From Syntrophomonas sp. (lineage in GTDB: Bacteria; Bacillota; Syntrophomonadia; Syntrophomonadales; Syntrophomonadaceae), in the NCBI GenBank assembly GCA_028709355.1, contig JAQVXF010000006.1:1-17592 (forward strand): 17,592 nt of DNA, given 5' to 3'. Below, in pieces: positions 7,858-15,407 of this stretch. A program made the position numbers and the translations under genes. The notes below the pieces were generated by a model that was not told where the DNA came from, did no database searches, and saw only the letters and a list, made by a program, of their open reading frames with translations. Within the stretch, counting starts at the first letter, position 1. The number at the start of each line of letters is the position of its first letter.

Positions 7858-8489
7858 CCGGAAAGATAATCAAGCACGATGACTTTAAGATGGTCGCTTA
7901 TATCTTGCCGACCAATTTCCAAACTCGGTTTCTTGATCACCTGGTCAAAAGCTGATGTAAACTGCTCCAGAGGAGCCAGGCTAAATGATAAGTGGGGGGT
8001 CGAAAAATGCATCGGTATCACGATTTTAGGCTGGAGCTCCTGCACTAATGCCAATGCTTCTCGGGCATCAATCGTAAAGGTGCCTCCCACTGGCACCATC
8101 AGGATATCAACGGCGCCAATCTCCTCCAACTGTACCGCGGTTAGCGGATGCCCAAGGTCACCGAGATGGACCAGTCGCAAATCCTCCGCCGTAACTTTGA
8201 ATATCGTATTGGGGCCCCTTTCCCGGCCTCCTTTGTGATCATGGAATGAAGCTATTCCTTGAATAGTAATCCCATCCAAGGTGGTGGTGCCGGTCCCCCT
8301 AATTATTTGGGGGTGACCCTGAATGGTCTCTACCGCATCATGATCCCAGTGTTCGTGGCTTACCGTAACCAATTCGGCTGTCAGGGGGGCCATAGGGTAA
8401 CCTAACTTATCATTGAAGGGATCGGTGATTATTCTCTTCCCGGCTGTTTCGATAATAAATGAGGCATGTCCCCGCCACCAAATCTTCAT
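7854..8489 (-). CDS. UPF0173-type metallo-beta-lactamase-fold hydrolase
   Basis: 211-aa MBL-fold protein of the UlaG/UPF0173 group. The metal-binding HEHWDH motif lies at 45-50, followed by the HLGDLGHPL strand with further metal ligands and a late PMHFSTPH histidine. Natural substrates of this family are mostly unknown; UlaG itself is an L-ascorbate-6-phosphate lactonase. I use the ATG at 8489 because GAGAGGTG lies just upstream and family members start at MKIWWRGHASF. An upstream in-frame start (8540) would lie inside rpoE. The ATG is one base after the rpoE stop, which implies translational coupling. Cytoplasmic, no signal peptide. Function beyond metal-dependent hydrolysis is not inferable. 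Confidence 0.9.
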   Translation of the reverse strand: MKIWWRGHASFIIETAGKRIITDPFNDKLGYPMAPLTAELVTVSHEHWDHDAVETIQGHPQIIRGTGTTTLDGITIQGIASFHDHKGGRERGPNTIFKVTAEDLRLVHLGDLGHPLTAVQLEEIGAVDILMVPVGGTFTIDAREALALVQELQPKIVIPMHFSTPHLSFSLAPLEQFTSAFDQVIKKPSLEIGRQDISDHLKVIVLDYLSG

Positions 8490-8490
8490 G

Positions 8491-8724
8491 TTACACCTCT
8501 CGATAAACCTTGCTGGAATCGAAATACCAGTACCCGTCACCCTGATATATAAGCCGATTGTCGAGGTTTATCCGGGTATAAATAGAAGTAAGGGTGGCAG
8601 CATCACTCGGCCGGTTCATCCGGTCAGCGATCTCCTGGGTCAATTCGGCATAGAAGACCGGTTCCTTGCGTTCTGATAGTATCTCCAGGGCCCAATCAGC
8701 TTCACTTTTTTTCCTGCCTTGCAT
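8491..8724 (-). CDS. rpoE: Short RNA polymerase delta-like HARE-HTH protein
   Basis: 77-aa protein that matches the folded N-terminal HARE-HTH domain of RNA polymerase delta (RpoE): it starts with RKKSEADWALEIL and carries the wing-like TSIYTRINLDNRL and GYWYFD segments. Delta in Bacillus stimulates RNA polymerase recycling and affects promoter selectivity. Its long, acidic, disordered C-terminal half is absent here, because the frame stops right after the HTH. The ATG at 8724 is chosen over one 36 nt upstream because AGGAGGG sits at ideal spacing; that Shine-Dalgarno overlaps the argS stop codon. The next gene starts one base after the stop. It may be a delta ortholog of the short clostridial type or another HARE-HTH DNA-binding protein. 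Confidence 0.82.
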   Translation of the reverse strand: MQGRKKSEADWALEILSERKEPVFYAELTQEIADRMNRPSDAATLTSIYTRINLDNRLIYQGDGYWYFDSSKVYREV

Positions 8725-8734
8725 ATGATCCCTC

Positions 8735-10414
8735 CTACATTTGATCCGGTGCCGAAACACCGATTATTCTTAATCCGTTTTTGATAGTGATACGAATGGT
8801 TTCCATGAGCACCAGGCGTGCGTCCTGCAGGGGACGGTTTTCATTCAAAACGCGCTGATGATTATAAAAACTGTGGAACAGCCCCGCCAGATCCAGTAAA
8901 TAGCGCGCGATCCTTTGCGGTGCCATAGTATGAGCCGCCACCGAAATCTCCTGAGGGAAGTCGGCTATCCGGCGCAGGATCTGCATCTCCTCTGGGCCCA
9001 GCACCTTATAGTCAACCTCAGCCGCAGATTTTATTTCGAACCCTGCCGCTCGCGCTTGGCGGAAAATACTCTGGATGCGTGCATGGGCATATTGTACATA
9101 ATAAACTGGATTGTCCTGGCTCCTCTGTTTAGCCAGATCAAGGTCGAAGTCCATCTGGCTGTCTGGACTGCGCATCACGAAGAAAAACCGGGCCGCATCC
9201 TTGCCGACTTCCTCGATCAGCTCATCCAAGGATACGGTGGTGCCGGTACGCTTGGACATCCGGACTACTACCCCCCCGCGGTACAAGCGCACCAATTGCA
9301 TCAAGAGTATCTCCAAGCGGTCTGGGTCATAGCCAAGCGCCTTGATGGCGCCCTTCATCCGGCTCACATGTCCGTGATGGTCGGCGCCCCACACGTTGAT
9401 GACCTTGTCAAACCCGCGTTCAAATTTGTTCTTGTGGTAGGCGATATCAGCGGCAAAATAGGTGGGCAAACCGTTAGCGCGCACCACTACCTCATCTTTC
9501 TCGTCGCCAAACAGAGTCGACCTAAACCACCAGGCACCCTCTTCTTCATATATATAACCCCGCTGGCGGAGCTCTTCGATTATCTTCATAACTTGTCCAG
9601 ATTCGTGCAGATCCTTTTCACTGAACCATACATCGTAGTTGATACCGAAGTTGGCCAAGGTGTTCTTGATGTAGGTCAATTTCTCTTTTAATGCAAAATC
9701 TACAATAAGCGCCTGTCGTTGAAGAGAATCCATTTGCAGCAGGCGGTCTTGGTGTTCGCGAATAATGTTCTTAACCGTATCAACCACATCCTGCCCCGCA
9801 TAGCCTTCGTCCGGAAAGTCGATCTTGGCCCCCATTAACTGCAGATACCGCGCTTCCAGGGATTGGCCGAATATCTCTATCTGGTTGCCCGCATCATTTA
9901 TATAGAATTCCCGTTCTACATCATAACCGGCAAAGTCCAGGGCATTGGCCAGGCTGTCCCCAATCGCGCCCCCCCGGGCATTGCCCATATGCAGATTACC
10001 AGTAGGATTGGCGCTGACGAACTCTACTTGCACTTTTTGGTTCTGGTGCGGTCCGCTGCCGTAGCGATCACCCATTCCTATAACCACCGCCGGTAATTCA
10101 TAGAGCCATGATTGATCCACAAAGAAGTTGATAAATCCAGGGCCGGCTACCTCAACCTTAACGACTTCCGGCATTAGTCCCAGGTCCATCTGGGATATAA
10201 TTATGTCGGCAATTTGCCGCGGAGCCATGCGGGCTTGGCGAGCCAGCAGCATCGCTGCATTGGTCGAAAAATCACCGTGCCCTTCATCGCGCGGTACCTC
10301 AATCACAAATTCGGGCTGCTGCTCAAATCGCAGCAATCCGGTTGCCTGGGTTTGGCCTAGTGCGGCTGCAACCAATCGGTCCAAGCCATCCCTCAGCTTT
10401 TGTATCGGATCCAT
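8735..10414 (-). CDS. argS: Arginyl-tRNA synthetase
   Basis: Class I aminoacyl-tRNA synthetase charging tRNA-Arg. The 559-aa protein has the N-terminal ArgRS-specific domain, the HIGH-type motif HMGN (142-145) in ANPTGNLHMGNARG, the KMSKS-type loop VVRMSKRTGT, and a C-terminal DALR anticodon-binding domain starting near VQYAHARIQS. The start is the ATG at 10414, preceded by AAAAGGAGG at correct spacing. A longer in-frame reading from 10501 adds 29 residues with no ribosome binding site and no family match. It probably leads the minus-strand group argS-rpoE-MBL; the argS stop forms part of the rpoE Shine-Dalgarno. Confidence 0.98.
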   Translation of the reverse strand: MDPIQKLRDGLDRLVAAALGQTQATGLLRFEQQPEFVIEVPRDEGHGDFSTNAAMLLARQARMAPRQIADIIISQMDLGLMPEVVKVEVAGPGFINFFVDQSWLYELPAVVIGMGDRYGSGPHQNQKVQVEFVSANPTGNLHMGNARGGAIGDSLANALDFAGYDVEREFYINDAGNQIEIFGQSLEARYLQLMGAKIDFPDEGYAGQDVVDTVKNIIREHQDRLLQMDSLQRQALIVDFALKEKLTYIKNTLANFGINYDVWFSEKDLHESGQVMKIIEELRQRGYIYEEEGAWWFRSTLFGDEKDEVVVRANGLPTYFAADIAYHKNKFERGFDKVINVWGADHHGHVSRMKGAIKALGYDPDRLEILLMQLVRLYRGGVVVRMSKRTGTTVSLDELIEEVGKDAARFFFVMRSPDSQMDFDLDLAKQRSQDNPVYYVQYAHARIQSIFRQARAAGFEIKSAAEVDYKVLGPEEMQILRRIADFPQEISVAAHTMAPQRIARYLLDLAGLFHSFYNHQRVLNENRPLQDARLVLMETIRITIKNGLRIIGVSAPDQM

Positions 10415-10564
10415 GGGGAACCTCCTTTTAGTAAGACTGTAAGACTGATCCTTATCGCCTATCGGTTCCGCCGGCTCGCGCCCATCAGAATCGACTTTCA
10501 ATTATGAACCACAACTAGGCAGCTTATTGATGGGAAAAACTCCGTGCAGTCAGTCGGACTGGCA

Positions 10565-10593
10565 ATTACTGACAGCATGGTTCTTAATGTAAA
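10565..10593 (-). promoter_or_regulatory. Weak candidate promoter for argS
   Basis: TTTACA (10593-10588) and AGTAAT (10570-10565) with a 17-bp spacer on the minus strand are the best pair in the 234-nt gap between the WalJ-like gene and argS. The -10 matches only four of six. A tandem 8-bp repeat GTAAGACT (10431-10446) lies between it and the argS ribosome binding site. No T-box features were recognised. Confidence 0.3.
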
Positions 10594-10648
10594 GGCACTC
10601 GCACAACTGCTGCCGACAACCTTATCCCTTGATGGAAACCCTCGGTAA

Positions 10649-11425
10649 CTATCTGACCAGGCTCACGATTCGGTCAGGATAGGTGCGGTACAGCATTATG
10701 TCCTTACCCACTGCACAATCATGGCTGCGCAGTACATCGGTTACAGTGCGTTCGGCCAGGTGTGGGAGGTTGTTCTGTTGGCTGAGGTGGGCCAAGAATA
10801 CCTTCATGCAGCGCACTTTCGGTATCCGTGCTAACAGATATCCGGCCTCATGGTTGGATAGGTGCCCCTTCTGCCCGCGAATCCTTTGTTTAAGAAAATG
10901 AGGATACGGTCCGGTCTGCAGCATCTCCAGATCGTGATTGGACTCGAGCACGGCCAAATCTGAATAGGCTAAAGCTTCCGCGAGGGGACGATTTATCATT
11001 CCCAGGTCAGTTGCTACAACCCATTTGAGATTCTGGTGATAGAATTTATACCCCACCGGATCGGCGGCATCATGAGATATCGGAAATGGCACCACCTGCA
11101 AGGACCCGAATTCCAATTTTTCACCGATCTCGCGGCGGCATTCAGTGGGGATTTTGTCGCCATCTGGCATGCCCTGCCAAGTAGCAGGACGTGCATAGAT
11201 AGGCACCCGATGTTTTCTGACTAAAACCGGCACACCCTTAATATGGTCATGATGTTCATGGGTGATCAGCACTCCATCCAAATCACCCACTTGCATCCCG
11301 ACGGCTGCCAATCCTCTCTCGATCCTCCGGCAACTGATGCCGGCATCGACCAATAACCTTCTGTCCCCCATTTCCACCAGAATAGAATTGCCAGTACTGC
11401 CACTTGCCAGAATATGTATTTGCAT
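10649..11425 (-). CDS. walJ: WalJ/YycJ-like MBL-fold exonuclease
   Basis: 258-aa MBL-fold protein similar to YycJ/WalJ of Firmicutes, a family with 5'-3' DNA exonuclease activity linked to mismatch repair. The N-terminal ASGSTGNS loop (7-14), the metal-binding HEHHDH motif (56-61), the PISHDAADPVGY segment, ATDLG, the ESNHD motif and the late GHLSN and LAHLS histidines follow the family order. In Bacillus this gene sits at the end of the walRK operon, but here it stands alone with its own promoter. The ATG at 11425 has GAGG about eleven bases upstream. The protein is soluble and has no signal peptide. Confidence 0.9.
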   Translation of the reverse strand: MQIHILASGSTGNSILVEMGDRRLLVDAGISCRRIERGLAAVGMQVGDLDGVLITHEHHDHIKGVPVLVRKHRVPIYARPATWQGMPDGDKIPTECRREIGEKLEFGSLQVVPFPISHDAADPVGYKFYHQNLKWVVATDLGMINRPLAEALAYSDLAVLESNHDLEMLQTGPYPHFLKQRIRGQKGHLSNHEAGYLLARIPKVRCMKVFLAHLSQQNNLPHLAERTVTDVLRSHDCAVGKDIMLYRTYPDRIVSLVR

Positions 11426-11464
11426 CCTTAACGGAGCCTCTTTCCTGTTGAATTCCCATTCTTT

Positions 11465-11493
11465 ATTATACTAATTGGCTCCAATTATTTCAC
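11465..11493 (-). promoter_or_regulatory. Promoter with palindromic operator-like spacer upstream of the WalJ-like gene
   Basis: On the minus strand GTGAAA (11493-11488), a 17-bp spacer and a perfect TATAAT (11470-11465) predict a start near 11458 and a leader of about 33 nt. The spacer is almost entirely a 16-bp inverted repeat, TAATTGG/CCAATTA around a 2-bp centre, at 11472-11487. A dimeric regulator bound there would cover the promoter. No regulator gene is adjacent. Confidence 0.6.
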
Positions 11494-11511
11494 CCGTAAC
11501 CCTTTGCACCT

Positions 11512-11548
11512 AAAAAGCCCTCCGCCTTCGACATCGTCGTTTGGGCCT
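11512..11548 (-). terminator. Probable intrinsic terminator of glnS
   Basis: About 65 nt after the glnS stop the minus strand can pair AGGCCC (11548-11543) with GGGCTT (11520-11515, one G-U), with an inner CGAC/GTCG hairpin, followed directly by a T run ending at 11512. The outer stem is short, so strength is uncertain, but the position between glnS and the next promoter fits. Confidence 0.5.
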
Positions 11549-11611
11549 CGGGCCTGATCACCTACCCTGCTCTCTATACTCCCTGCGTCTTCACTTTTCG
11601 CACCCCGGCAG

Positions 11612-13315
11612 TTAACTCCCTTTAAGAATCTTGGCCCAGGTATCCCGCAACGATACAATCCGGTTAAACACTGGCTGCCCCGGCTTGCTCTCCTCTGGGT
11701 CTAAAAAGAAATAGCCTTGCCGCAGGAACTGGAATCGACTCCCGGGAAGCGCTGCTGCCAAACTGGGTTCGATCCGGCATTCCTGGAGGACCTGCTCCGA
11801 ATGGGGGTTCAATTGGGTTTTATAATCAGCCTCGCCATCATAGCCATCGGGATTCTCGGTTGTAAACAGGTGCTCATATATCCTTACCTTAGCTGGAGCA
11901 GAATGGTCCGCCGCAACCCAATGAGAAGTCCCTTTTATCTTCCTGCCACTGGTGGCCCCGCCACTGCGGCTTTCCGGGTCATAGCTGCAATGCACCTCCA
12001 CTATCGAGCCATTGCCATCCTTCACTACTTGTTCACACTTGATGATGTAGGCACTTTTCAGCCGTATCTCAACTCCCGGTGACAAGCGGAAATATTTCTT
12101 GGGTGGATTCTCCATAAAATCTTCCTGTTCAATGAAGATTTCTCGGGCAAAAGGCACTAGCCGGGTCCCCATGTCCGGATTTTCCGGGTTGTTCTCTGCC
12201 TCCAGCCACTCCACCTGACCTTCCGGAAAATTATCGATGATCACCCGCAGGGGGCGCAACACAGCCATAGCTCTGGGGGCATTTCGATTGAGGTCCTCGC
12301 GGATACAGTGTTCCAATAAAGCTATGTCCACCATACTATCCCGTTTGGCTACCCCGATGCGGTCACAGAAGTCCCGGATCGATTCCGGCGTATATCCACG
12401 CCGCCGCAGGCCTGATATAGTAGGCATGCGCGGGTCGTCCCACCCATTTACATAACCTTGCATGACTAATTCACGCAGTTTGCGTTTGCTCATCACGGTG
12501 TAGGTTAGGTTCAGCCGGGCGAATTCTATCTGCTGGGGGCGGCCCATTGCATCAACAGCATAATCGACCTTATCCAGTGCCCAATCATATAATGGGCGGT
12601 GGTCAGCAAATTCAAGGGTGCAAATGGAATGGGTAATTCTCTCCAAGGCATCAGAAACGGGGTGGGCATAATCATACATGGGATATATACACCATTGGTC
12701 GCCAGTCCGGTGGTGAGTTGCCCGCAATATCCGATAGAGTACTGGATCACGCATGTTGAGGTTGGGAGAAGCCATGTCGATCTTGGCGCGCAGCACCCGG
12801 GTCCCATCAGGATACTCTCCCGCCTTCATCCTTTTAAAGAGGTCCAGGTTCTCTTCAACGCTGCGATTGCGATAAGGGCTATTTTTACCTGGCTCGGTCA
12901 GCGTCCCCCGATATTCTCTTATCTCCTGGGCGCTCAGATCGCATACGTAGGCAGCCCCAGATTCTATCAAGCCCAACGTGTATTCATACAGTTGGGCGAA
13001 GTAATCTGAAGCATAAAAAAGGCGGTCATCCCAATCAAAACCCAGCCATTTAACATCATTCTGGATTGAATCCACATATTCCTGATCCTCTTTGCTGGGA
13101 TTGGTATCATCAAACCGCAGGTTGCACAATCCCTGGTTGGCGGCAGCCAAACCGAAATTGAGACATATCGCCTTGGCGTGGCCGATGTGAAGGTATCCGT
13201 TGGGTTCCGGTGGAAATCGAGTGTGCACCCTTCCCTCGTTTTTGTTGTTTGCTTTATCTTCATTGATTATGGACTGGATGAAATTCGTCGGCAGGGATGG
13301 ATCGTTGCTTGTCAT
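11612..13315 (-). CDS. glnS: Glutaminyl-tRNA synthetase
   Basis: Class Ib synthetase that directly charges tRNA-Gln. The 567-aa protein shows PPEPNGYLHIGHAK (35-48) with the HIGH motif at 43-46, the VMSKR loop (274-278) in place of KMSKS, the GlnRS-type EFARLNLTYTVM stretch, and a two-part beta-barrel anticodon domain to the C-terminus. A glutamyl-type enzyme would have an alpha-helical cage instead, so GlnRS is well supported. Two ATGs are near the GAGGAG ribosome binding site; I chose 13315, which gives eight-base spacing, over the one six bases upstream. Many Gram-positive bacteria rely on GatCAB and lack GlnRS, so its presence is a lineage marker. It is preceded by a promoter and a structured leader and diverges from the plus-strand pair. 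Confidence 0.97.
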   Translation of the reverse strand: MTSNDPSLPTNFIQSIINEDKANNKNEGRVHTRFPPEPNGYLHIGHAKAICLNFGLAAANQGLCNLRFDDTNPSKEDQEYVDSIQNDVKWLGFDWDDRLFYASDYFAQLYEYTLGLIESGAAYVCDLSAQEIREYRGTLTEPGKNSPYRNRSVEENLDLFKRMKAGEYPDGTRVLRAKIDMASPNLNMRDPVLYRILRATHHRTGDQWCIYPMYDYAHPVSDALERITHSICTLEFADHRPLYDWALDKVDYAVDAMGRPQQIEFARLNLTYTVMSKRKLRELVMQGYVNGWDDPRMPTISGLRRRGYTPESIRDFCDRIGVAKRDSMVDIALLEHCIREDLNRNAPRAMAVLRPLRVIIDNFPEGQVEWLEAENNPENPDMGTRLVPFAREIFIEQEDFMENPPKKYFRLSPGVEIRLKSAYIIKCEQVVKDGNGSIVEVHCSYDPESRSGGATSGRKIKGTSHWVAADHSAPAKVRIYEHLFTTENPDGYDGEADYKTQLNPHSEQVLQECRIEPSLAAALPGSRFQFLRQGYFFLDPEESKPGQPVFNRIVSLRDTWAKILKGS

Positions 13316-13323
13316 GCCCATAT

Positions 13324-13406
13324 CTCCTCGTTTTTGTTCAAATTTAGGAGCCCCCTTCGGCACGTCCGAAGCTTATTCCCAATGCGGTCCCGGGCTCCGT
13401 TGGCCT
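13324..13406 (-). promoter_or_regulatory. Structured 5' leader of glnS
   Basis: The predicted 90-nt leader can form a 7-bp stem GGAGCCC (13398-13392) with GGGCTCC (13353-13347), enclosing a CTTCGG/CCGAAG hairpin (13371-13355). The strand containing CTCCT (13350-13346) is also complementary to AGGAG of the ribosome binding site. The upstream strand can alternatively join a CCAACGG...CCG.TTGG hairpin. There is no T run, so any control would act on translation. The structures were found by eye, without energy calculation. Confidence 0.4.
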
Positions 13407-13412
13407 TTGCTC

Positions 13413-13441
13413 TTTTTACCATTTTACCGGGGCAGTGTCAA
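13413..13441 (-). promoter_or_regulatory. Candidate sigma-A promoter for glnS
   Basis: A perfect TTGACA (13441-13436), 17-bp spacer and TAAAAA (13418-13413) on the minus strand predict a start near 13406, about 90 nt before the glnS ATG. Confidence 0.6.
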
Positions 13442-13491
13442 ATTTCCCAGATCCGCTGGCTCCTAACCAGTGGCACTCAGATCGATTGCCC

Positions 13492-13529
13492 TTGAATCAT
13501 GTACATTTGGAGGCTAATATCATTATAAT
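13492..13529 (+). promoter_or_regulatory. Candidate promoter region for the membrane-protein gene
   Basis: Two overlapping options lie on the plus strand: TTGAAT (13492-13497) with a 17-bp spacer to TAATAT (13515-13520), or a perfect TATAAT (13524-13529) with no good -35. Either would give a short leader to the ATG at 13590. It lies about 50 bp from the divergent glnS promoter. Confidence 0.45.
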
Positions 13530-13589
13530 TACATTATCGCCTTGGCGGGCGGTTAAATATTCTATTTCAAACCGAAGTGAGGCTTAGAT

Positions 13590-14018
13590 ATGGCAAGATG
13601 TTCATACTGTAAGAAGCAATCCTCCGGCCAAAAAACGGCGATACGAGTTGTCGATAAGGGATCCCGCCACACTCGCGAGCTGCCTTATTGCTCGGAAGGC
13701 TGCAAACAGAGTATCCACAAATTTATCGATTCCCATAATCTTTGGGTGCCGCGATTCAGGACCATCCTGATGATATGGACGCTGGCCTTTTTCGGAGCGA
13801 TATTGATGCAGGTGGTGTCTGCCAACCCAATTTTCAAGGGCACCATCACCCCTGTTGTGCTAGCCTTCATCGGCATCATCTTAATAATCTACCCGGCGGG
13901 GACGATGGATCTGAAGTATTATGAGCGAATCGGTATCAAATGGTTCAGCTTATACATTCGCCTAACTGGCCTAATAATAATATTTACCGCCGGCAGTATT
14001 ATGCGCCAGCCCATGTAG
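13590..14018 (+). CDS. Uncharacterised membrane protein with N-terminal zinc-ribbon-like cysteines
   Basis: I do not recognise the family. The 142-aa protein has two cysteine pairs near the N-terminus, CSYC (4-7) and CSEGC (34-38), spaced as in a small zinc-binding knuckle, with many basic residues between them. Three hydrophobic segments follow at about 59-78, 84-106 and 117-139, each likely to span the membrane. There is no signal peptide; with the cysteine domain cytoplasmic the C-terminus would be outside. The ATG at 13590 is preceded by GTGAGG seven bases upstream. It is divergent from glnS and 209 nt upstream of the VWA gene on the same strand; co-expression is possible but a hairpin lies between. 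The function is unknown: metal sensing or protein tethering are guesses. Confidence 0.8.
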   Translation: MARCSYCKKQSSGQKTAIRVVDKGSRHTRELPYCSEGCKQSIHKFIDSHNLWVPRFRTILMIWTLAFFGAILMQVVSANPIFKGTITPVVLAFIGIILIIYPAGTMDLKYYERIGIKWFSLYIRLTGLIIIFTAGSIMRQPM

Positions 14019-14034
14019 TGGGGCAACATTTGCA

Positions 14035-14073
14035 CGGAATCAACCCGGCAGGGCGGATGTCCTGCCAATTCCG
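14035..14073 (+). other. Two-tier hairpin between the membrane-protein and VWA genes
   Basis: CGGAAT (14035-14040) pairs with ATTCCG (14068-14073), and inside it GGCAGG (14047-14052) pairs with CCTGCC (14061-14066) around an 8-nt loop. It begins 16 nt after the stop of the upstream gene. There is no T run after it on either strand, so it may be an mRNA 3'-end stabiliser or inefficient terminator. Confidence 0.4.
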
Positions 14074-14096
14074 CTCACCTAATTATGCCCTACTCA

Positions 14097-14105
14097 TGAT
14101 AAAAT
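14097..14105 (+). promoter_or_regulatory. Weak extended -10 promoter candidate for the VWA gene
   Basis: TGATAAAAT matches the TGn-TATAAT extended -10 form at five of six -10 positions, with no -35. It would give a leader of about 115 nt that includes an ATTCAT/ATGAAT inverted repeat (14150-14168) with a 7-nt centre, before the TTGGAGG ribosome binding site at 14215. Confidence 0.3.
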
Positions 14106-14227
14106 ATTCGGTGATGACTTCCCCGCCCCCTTTTTGAAGCAGGAGCGACATTCATTCTGTTGATGAATAATGTTATCAGCCGTTCTATCTTCTGATTTCC
14201 TTGGCATCTCTGATTTGGAGGCATTAT

Positions 14228-15313
14228 ATGACCAGTGATGAACATCTGTCCGCAATCGCCCAGATAAGTAATATAGATTTCACCATCGCCGCACAAGATA
14301 CCGTCCCGGAGTCAAGTAACGTTACGGTCCGCAAGCGCGGTGATGTATTCCATATTCAGATGTCCCTGTTAGGGCAGACGGAACGGCGCCTCAACCGGGC
14401 TTGGCAGACCGGTCTGGCGCTGGACACCAGCGCCTCCATGAGAGCGGAGTATGGACGGCGGGTGATAGGCAGTATCCCCTACAAATTCTATGCTGACTAC
14501 CAGAATAAGGGGTGGGTTAGCTCGGAGAGCCGCGACGGGCGGCGCACTAAATGCTTGCAGCGGCCAGCCGTGACGGATGCCCTGGACCGGGGCTTGATTC
14601 GTCTATCTCCCAACACTCTCGATTTCGTAGCCCCCGAACTGATAACCTATCTGGCCAGCAACATAGCCTGCGACGGCTCCACCCACTTGACCTATTGGGG
14701 CGGAGGCAATGGCAGCGAAGTGGAGACGGTGGGTGATATCAAGGCGAATGAAGCTGCCCGCCTCACTATAGACGGGCCTGACCGCATGATGTTCGGAGAT
14801 AAGTCCCTTTTACTCCCCGCTATTAAGTATTATACAGATCATTTCAAAAAGTCTCCTTTGAGCTTGGTGGTGTTCGTCACCGATGGACGAATTGATGATT
14901 TATCCGAGGTAAAGAGATATACCACCCAACTAGCGGATGAGATGTCCTCCAACCAGCGCCCTCCCTTAAGATTCATTCTGGTCGGCGTCGGCGAAGACGT
15001 CGATGAGCTGACCCTAAAGCAACTAAGTGCTCACAACACCGACAGCTATTTAAATGTATGGGATTATATGATTGTTTCAGACTTGCAGGATGTACTTAAA
15101 ATTTTCGCAGAGGTGATGCGCGACAGCCAGATTGTCGCTGCCAGCGGCTCCATATTGGATTCCAGCGCCAATCAAGTGAGGCTCTATCCCCGTGGCCTGC
15201 CCTCCCGTATAGGATTCTCCCTGCCGGCTAATTCTCCCTGGTTCGACCTGGTGATGCCCAACCAAACCCTTCGTCAGTATATAAAGATCCCCACCTACAT
15301 GTTACGAGGTTAA
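14228..15313 (+). CDS. VWA-domain protein, possibly TerF/TerY-like
   Basis: 361-aa soluble protein centred on a von Willebrand A domain. The metal-ion-dependent adhesion site (MIDAS) is visible as DTSAS (66-70) and the late Asp of VTDGR (218-221, D219). The middle ligand, normally Thr in a GGT-like loop, appears to be S193 in FGDKSLL. Between the first and middle parts (about 95-185) is an unusually long segment rich in Gly and charged residues. The last 60 residues form a separate beta-rich piece. The arrangement recalls the VWA domains of tellurite/stress-response proteins TerF and TerY, but no other ter gene is nearby. The ATG at 14228 is preferred over 14201 because TTGGAGG lies seven bases before it. 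No signal peptide or transmembrane segment is present, so it likely acts in the cytoplasm as a protein-assembly or metal-dependent binding module. Confidence 0.8.
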   Translation: MTSDEHLSAIAQISNIDFTIAAQDTVPESSNVTVRKRGDVFHIQMSLLGQTERRLNRAWQTGLALDTSASMRAEYGRRVIGSIPYKFYADYQNKGWVSSESRDGRRTKCLQRPAVTDALDRGLIRLSPNTLDFVAPELITYLASNIACDGSTHLTYWGGGNGSEVETVGDIKANEAARLTIDGPDRMMFGDKSLLLPAIKYYTDHFKKSPLSLVVFVTDGRIDDLSEVKRYTTQLADEMSSNQRPPLRFILVGVGEDVDELTLKQLSAHNTDSYLNVWDYMIVSDLQDVLKIFAEVMRDSQIVAASGSILDSSANQVRLYPRGLPSRIGFSLPANSPWFDLVMPNQTLRQYIKIPTYMLRG

Positions 15314-15407
15314 GAATCGCTCTCCATGAAAAAACACATCCCAACCGTTGCTGAAATGTGCCTGAAGTCTGACCTGGTTTTTCTCAAATCTTATGGGCAA
15401 AGTAAAA
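15314..15407. other. Short gap between VWA gene and tRNA
   Basis: Converging plus-strand VWA gene and minus-strand tRNA are separated by 94 nt. Neither a clear intrinsic terminator nor a small gene is visible; TTTT directly after the tRNA CCA on the minus strand may help end the tRNA transcript. Confidence 0.4.

Noticed and set aside
8915..9691. 258-residue open frame on the plus strand
   Set aside because: Antisense shadow of argS, with no recognisable domain.
10415..10501. In-frame 29-residue extension of argS
   Set aside because: No ribosome binding site at the upstream ATG, while the ATG at 10414 has AAAAGGAGG and matches family N-termini.
13380..13398. GGGACCGC in the glnS leader resembling the T-box antiterminator bulge
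   Set aside because: The full TGGnACCGCG consensus, a specifier hairpin and a terminator are missing, and the leader is only about 90 nt.
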